Shown here: piece by piece, positions 7,005 through 9,694 of the stretch
How the letters are laid out: each line of letters begins with the position of its first letter
How positions within the stretch are numbered: the first letter of the stretch is position 1
NCBI GenBank assembly: GCA_019246495.1
Contig: JAFAQI010000436.1
Location: forward strand, 1 to 9,694
Reading direction: 5' to 3'
Source of the DNA: Frankiales bacterium
Lineage (GTDB): Bacteria > Actinomycetota > Actinomycetes > JAFAQI01
DNA: 9,694 bases
Position numbers and translations under genes: made by a program
Notes under the pieces: model-generated
Database searches by the model: none
Told to the model about the DNA's origin: nothing
Seen by the model: the letters and a program-made list of their open reading frames with translations, nothing else

Positions 7005-7624
7005 CGATCCTCGAGGCCCACGGGCTGCGCTTCGAACGCGCCGGGCGCGTCATCCTCGACGACGTCGACGTGGTCGTCGGCCCGGGGGAGAGCCTCGCCG
7101 TCGTCGGCCCGTCGGGCAGCGGCAAGACGAGCCTGCTCGCGCTGCTCGCCGGGCTCGCGCAGCCGAGCAGTGGAACTGTCCGCGTCGGTGATCAGCCGGT
7201 TGAGTCCATCAGCCACTCTGACCTCGCCGTGGTGCTCCAGGGCTATGGGCTCGTGTCGCTGCTCACAGCGGCGGAGAACGTCGAGGCCGCCCTGCGGGCT
7301 GCCGGACATCAGGCCGAGTCGGTGCTGGAGATGTCGTCGAGTGCTCTCGCCGCCGTCGGTCTGGCGGGGCATGAGGACCAGCTCATCGAGGAGCTCTCGG
7401 GCGGTCAGCAGCAACGCGTCGCGGTCGCTCGAGCGCTCGCGCTTCGCCCGCAGATCCTCGTCGCCGACGAGCCGACCGCGGAGCAGGACGCCGCGTCGCG
7501 AGCGCTCGTGCTCGACCGGCTGTTCGAGGTGCCGCACCGGGACGGCTCGCTCGTGCTGGCGACGCACGATCCCGAAGTCGCGGAGCGCTGTGACGTCGTA
7601 CTCACCCTGCACCCCCACGCCTGA
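7001..7624 (+). CDS. ABC transporter ATP-binding protein 2
   Basis: A 207-residue second ATPase of the same operon, shorter than the first and lacking its C-terminal extension. The motifs are complete: Walker A GPSGSGKT (36-43), Q-loop Q80, signature LSGGQQQR (132-139), Walker B ILVADEP (152-158) and switch H189. The D-loop region reads AEQD (160-163) rather than the common SALD, but keeps the aspartate. The start is GTG at 7001, overlapping the preceding TGA stop by four bases, with AGGA (6988-6991) 9 bases upstream; no in-frame ATG competes. The two ATPases differ enough that this is not a recent duplication. The likely arrangement is one double-domain FtsX permease served by two non-identical ATPases, which I infer from gene order only. 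Confidence 0.92.
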   Translation: MTILEAHGLRFERAGRVILDDVDVVVGPGESLAVVGPSGSGKTSLLALLAGLAQPSSGTVRVGDQPVESISHSDLAVVLQGYGLVSLLTAAENVEAALRAAGHQAESVLEMSSSALAAVGLAGHEDQLIEELSGGQQQRVAVARALALRPQILVADEPTAEQDAASRALVLDRLFEVPHRDGSLVLATHDPEVAERCDVVLTLHPHA

Positions 7625-7630
7625 CGCTCA

Positions 7631-7644
7631 TTACCGATCGGTAA
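7631..7644. promoter_or_regulatory. Perfect 14-bp palindrome, likely TetR-type operator of etfBA
   Basis: TTACCGATCGGTAA is a perfect 14-bp palindrome 81 bases before the etfB start and 7 bases after the last ABC gene. It overlaps a TANNNT -10 candidate (TAACAT, 7642-7647), so a bound regulator would block RNA polymerase. Its size and symmetry suit a TetR-family dimer, and TetR regulators commonly control fatty-acid catabolism genes in actinobacteria. No regulator gene is in the window. I found no second copy here. Confidence 0.65.
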
Positions 7645-7652
7645 CATAGGGT
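7642..7652 (+). promoter_or_regulatory. Candidate -10 elements for etfBA
   Basis: Two overlapping TANNNT hexamers occur, TAACAT (7642-7647) and TAGGGT (7647-7652). The second resembles the TAGGAT-like -10 boxes of actinobacterial housekeeping promoters. Either would give a 5' leader of roughly 65-75 bases. No convincing -35 is visible upstream, in the last codons of the ATPase gene. Confidence 0.4.
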
Positions 7653-7663
7653 CCGTCGAGCCG

Positions 7664-7686
7664 CAGGGATCGCTCATGCGACCCTG
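7664..7686 (+). terminator. 9-bp hairpin in the etfB leader / after the ABC operon
   Basis: CAGGG-(A)-TCGC (7664-7673) pairs with GCGA-CCCTG (7678-7686) around a TCAT tetraloop, leaving a single bulged A at 7669. It has no T-tract. Depending on where transcripts start and stop, it is either the terminator of the ABC operon or a structured element in the etfB 5' leader; the sequence alone does not decide. Confidence 0.45.
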
Positions 7687-7705
7687 ACGGGCACACATCC
7701 CGCAC

Positions 7706-7724
7706 AGGAGGTCGGCCGCCGGCC
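7706..7724 (+). promoter_or_regulatory. etfB ribosome site with unusually long, foldable spacer
   Basis: AGGAGG (7706-7711) is a full-strength Shine-Dalgarno but lies 13 bases from the ATG, longer than the usual 5-9. The spacer contains GGCC-GCC-GGCC (7714-7724), which can form a 4-bp GC hairpin and bring site and start closer together. No alternative start codon with better spacing is present. Confidence 0.6.
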
Positions 7725-8504
7725 ATGAACATCGGTGTCTGCGTCAAGCAGGTCCCGGACACCTGGGCCGAAAAGAAGCTGAGCTCCGACGACAAGACCG
7801 TCGACCGCGAAGGTGTCGACGGCGTCATGAACGAGCTGGACGAGTACGCCGTCGAAGAGGCGCTGCGCATCAAGGAAGCCGGTGGCGGTGAAGTCACCGT
7901 GCTGACGATGGGTCCCGACAAGTCGGTCGAGACGATCCGCAAGGCGCTGTCGATGGGTGCTGACAAGGCAGTGCACCTGGTCGACCCCGCGTTGCATGGG
8001 TCCGACGCGCTCGCCACGTCCTACGCGTTGGCGAAAGCTCTGGGCACGATCGAGCACGACCTCGTCATCCTCGGCGTCGAGTCGACCGACGCGCGCATGA
8101 GCGTGCTGCCCGCGATGCTCGCGGAGCGGCTCGGCGCCGCGCAGCTGACGTTCGCCCGAAAGGTCGAGGTCAACAGCGGCACCGTCAAGATTGAGCGGCA
8201 GACCGACACCGGCTACGACGTTGTCGAGGCGCCGACCCCGGCCGTCGTGTCGGTCGTCGAGAAGATCAACGAGCCGCGCTACCCGTCGTTCAAGGGAATC
8301 ATGGCGGCGAAGAAGAAGCCGCTCACCACGCTGTCGCTCGCCGATGCGGGCATCGAGGCCGACAAGGTCGGCTTCGCCGGGTCCGGCACCGAGGTCGCCG
8401 AGTTCTCGCCGCGACCGCCGAAGCAGGCCGGCCAGATCGTCAAAGACGAGGGAGACGGCGGCGTGAAGCTCGCCGAGTTCCTCGCCCAGCAGAAGTTCAT
8501 CTGA
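7725..8504 (+). CDS. etfB: Electron transfer flavoprotein beta subunit
   Basis: A 259-residue EtfB. With EtfA it forms the soluble heterodimer that takes electrons from acyl-CoA dehydrogenases and related flavoenzymes and passes them to ETF:quinone oxidoreductase. It shows CVKQVPDT at the N-terminus (6-13), MNELDEYAVEEALRIKE (35-51), the nucleotide-site segment LGVESTDARMSVLPAMLAER (116-135), and the family signature VEKINEPRYPSFKGIMAAKK (178-197), with its conserved EPR and KGIMxAKK elements. Length is normal for the family. The TDARMSVLPAMLAERLG version of the AMP-site loop resembles that of actinobacterial ETFs, as in the mycobacterial FixA-type proteins. etfA follows after 13 bases, so the two are one operon. 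The palindrome and hairpin upstream suggest regulated expression. Confidence 0.97.
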   Translation: MNIGVCVKQVPDTWAEKKLSSDDKTVDREGVDGVMNELDEYAVEEALRIKEAGGGEVTVLTMGPDKSVETIRKALSMGADKAVHLVDPALHGSDALATSYALAKALGTIEHDLVILGVESTDARMSVLPAMLAERLGAAQLTFARKVEVNSGTVKIERQTDTGYDVVEAPTPAVVSVVEKINEPRYPSFKGIMAAKKKPLTTLSLADAGIEADKVGFAGSGTEVAEFSPRPPKQAGQIVKDEGDGGVKLAEFLAQQKFI

Positions 8505-8517
8505 GGAGTCGTCTGGC

Positions 8518-9468
8518 ATGGCAGAGGTTCTCGTTCTCGTCGAGCACGTCGACGGCGCACCCAAGAAGGTGACGTTCGAGCTGCTCACCCTGGCGCGGTC
8601 ACTCGGCGAGCCCGCAGCCGTTTTCATCGGCAACGGTTTCGACAACGCAAAGGACAAGCTCGCGGAGTACGGCGCGACGAAGATCTACGTCGCCGGTGAC
8701 GGTGAGCTCGACGGCTACCTCGTCGCGCCGAAGGCGGAGGTGCTCGCGCAGGTCGTGCAGCAGGCCTCGCCGGCCGCGGTGCTGATCCCGAGCACGCCCG
8801 AGGGCAAAGAGGTCGCGGGTCGGCTCGCGGTCAAGCTGGAGTCGGGTGTCATCACCGACGCGGTCGGTGTCGAGGACGGGTTCGTCGCGCGGCAGAGCAT
8901 CTTCGGTGGCGCGATCAACGTCTCCGCCAAGGTCAGCAAGGGCACTCCGATCATCACCGTGCGGCCCAACTCGACCGCCCCCGAAGCGGCGCCTGCGCAG
9001 CCGAGCGAAGAGCAGGTGTCGGCGACGATCTCCGACGCTGCGAAGTCCGCGAAGGTGCTCGACCGGGTGACCGAGAAGAAGGGCGGCCGGCCGGAGCTCA
9101 CCGAGGCGGCCATCGTCGTATCGGGTGGGCGCGGTCTTGGTGAGGGCTCCAACTTCGCTCTCATCGAGAAGCTCGCGGACACGCTCGGCGCGGCGGTCGG
9201 TGCGTCTCGTGCAGCCACCGATGCCGGCTGGTATCCGCACACCAATCAGGTCGGGCAGACCGGCAAGACCGTGTCTCCGCAGCTCTACATGGCGATCGGG
9301 ATCTCCGGTGCGATCCAGCACCGCGCCGGCATGCAGACGTCGAAGACGATCGTCGCCGTCAACAAGGACCCGGAGGCGCCGATCTTCGAGCTCGTCGACT
9401 TCGGCATCGTCGGCGACCTGTTCAACGTCGTGCCGCAGGTGACGGAAGAGATCGAGAAGCGCAAGTAA
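8518..9468 (+). CDS. etfA: Electron transfer flavoprotein alpha subunit
   Basis: A 316-residue EtfA, the FAD-carrying partner of EtfB. Residues 1-185 form the N-terminal nucleotide-fold domain, including [17 protein letters not shown] (91-107). Residues about 195-316 form the FAD-binding domain, with SGGRGLGEG (202-210), SRAATDAGW (230-238), [20 protein letters not shown] (244-263) and AIQHRAGM (265-272), followed by the [14 protein letters not shown] motif (295-308). All the usual FAD contacts appear present and the length is typical. Start choice: GAGGAG (8503-8508) overlaps the etfB stop and lies 9 bases before the ATG, so the two subunits are probably made in step from one mRNA. A hairpin with a pyrimidine tail follows the stop. 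Confidence 0.97.
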   Translation: MAEVLVLVEHVDGAPKKVTFELLTLARSLGEPAAVFIGNGFDNAKDKLAEYGATKIYVAGDGELDGYLVAPKAEVLAQVVQQASPAAVLIPSTPEGKEVAGRLAVKLESGVITDAVGVEDGFVARQSIFGGAINVSAKVSKGTPIITVRPNSTAPEAAPAQPSEEQVSATISDAAKSAKVLDRVTEKKGGRPELTEAAIVVSGGRGLGEGSNFALIEKLADTLGAAVGASRAATDAGWYPHTNQVGQTGKTVSPQLYMAIGISGAIQHRAGMQTSKTIVAVNKDPEAPIFELVDFGIVGDLFNVVPQVTEEIEKRK

Positions 9469-9489
9469 GGGCTCGTCGGCATCCGCTTT

Positions 9490-9511
9490 GCGGCTGGGCC
9501 GCTTCTCTCTC
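9490..9511 (+). terminator. Likely terminator of etfBA
   Basis: GCGGC (9490-9494) pairs with GCCGC (9498-9502) across a TGG loop and is followed directly by the T/C-rich tail TTCTCTCTC. An overlapping CCGC-TTT-GCGG hairpin (9483-9493) and a wider CGCTTC (9500-9505) with GAAGCG (9526-9531) pairing are alternatives. The position 22 bases after the etfA stop and the pyrimidine tail make this the best intrinsic terminator candidate in the window, though the tail is not a pure T-run. Confidence 0.55.
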
Positions 9512-9532
9512 GCTGCGCTCGCCCCGAAGCGA

Positions 9533-9583
9533 CCACGCCGCGGCAGCGGACGCGCTCCTCGCGACAGTAGTCTCGCGGCGTGG
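9533..9583. repeat. 10-bp perfect inverted repeat spanning the next start codon
   Basis: CCACGCCGCG (9533-9542) and CGCGGCGTGG (9574-9583) are exact reverse complements separated by 31 bases. The right arm contains the GTG (9580-9582) proposed as the next start. The interval contains the candidate -10 TAGTCT. The repeat could be a spaced operator around a promoter, or an mRNA stem if transcription starts further upstream. Confidence 0.6.
9568..9580 (+). promoter_or_regulatory. Candidate -10 for a leaderless transcript
   Basis: TAGTCT (9568-9573) matches TANNNT and is followed by six bases and then GTG at 9580. This is the spacing expected if transcription begins on the start codon. No Shine-Dalgarno lies before this GTG, which agrees with a leaderless mRNA. 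A -35 is not evident. Confidence 0.45.
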
Positions 9584-9694
9584 CTTCCTGGGATCGTTAT
9601 AGCTCGGCGGGCTTGAGCAAGTTGCAGGACCGCCTCGTCGGCGAGCAGGTCCGGCATGCCGTCGGACCGTTCTCGCCGTACTGGAAGCGACGCC
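9580..9694 (+). CDS. 5' end of a gene, possibly an acyl-CoA ligase (truncated by window)
   Basis: From GTG at 9580 the frame stays open to the window end, giving 38 residues starting [20 protein letters not shown] and ending near [10 protein letters not shown]. The coding bias fits. The pattern of a short helix rich in Leu, Arg and Gln followed by [11 protein letters not shown] resembles the N-terminus of phenylacetate-CoA ligase-like adenylating enzymes, which often begin with 'LQ..RL...V......PFYR..'. Such a neighbour would suit an ETF operon, but 38 residues are too few for a firm call. No ribosome site is seen, so the start depends on the leaderless interpretation. The gene is separated from etfA by a terminator-like hairpin, so it is probably its own transcription unit. 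Confidence 0.55.
   Translation, partial: MASWDRYSSAGLSKLQDRLVGEQVRHAVGPFSPYWKRR

Noticed and set aside
7674..9657. Long minus-strand frames (327 and 352 residues) opposite etfB and etfA
   Set aside because: They are antisense to two unmistakable ETF genes, composed of charged low-complexity sequence, with no recognisable motif.

Overview
The window is a G+C-rich chromosomal segment that looks like an actinomycete (Actinomycetota). The coding frames have strongly G/C-biased third positions, several genes appear leaderless or carry AGGAGG-type ribosome sites, and the isocitrate lyase and electron-transfer flavoprotein (ETF) proteins read like the actinobacterial forms. The genus cannot be fixed from this sequence. 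I see no mobile element, CRISPR array, tRNA or rRNA.

Layout, left to right: the 3' half of isocitrate lyase (aceA, glyoxylate shunt, +). Next comes a structured spacer with strong GC hairpins and a four-copy 8-bp tandem repeat, leading to a 61-codon cysteine-rich ORF (+) with a good ribosome site. Convergent to it is a secreted lipoprotein (-) whose C-terminal half is a META/HslJ-type domain and whose N-terminal half looks like a second, diverged copy. A 93-bp divergent promoter region separates the lipoprotein from a nitronate monooxygenase-type flavoenzyme (+).

Then follows a tightly overlapping three-gene ABC operon (+): a 1016-residue FtsX/MacB-type permease and two different ATPases, joined by 4-bp ATGA and GTGA overlaps. 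A 100-bp control region follows, with a perfect 14-bp palindrome, a 9-bp hairpin and an AGGAGG site. It precedes etfB and etfA, which encode the two subunits of the ETF that collects electrons from acyl-CoA dehydrogenases. The window ends in the start of another + strand gene, possibly an acyl-CoA ligase, whose start codon sits inside a 10-bp inverted repeat.

Functionally, aceA and etfBA both belong to fatty-acid/acetate catabolism, but they are separate transcription units here. The ABC operon, lipoprotein and flavoenzyme are independent neighbours with no shared pathway that the sequence proves. Most of the window is ordinary actinobacterial housekeeping and envelope content. The points most worth a second look are the cysteine-rich small protein, the tandem META-like lipoprotein, and the operator-like palindrome before etfBA.
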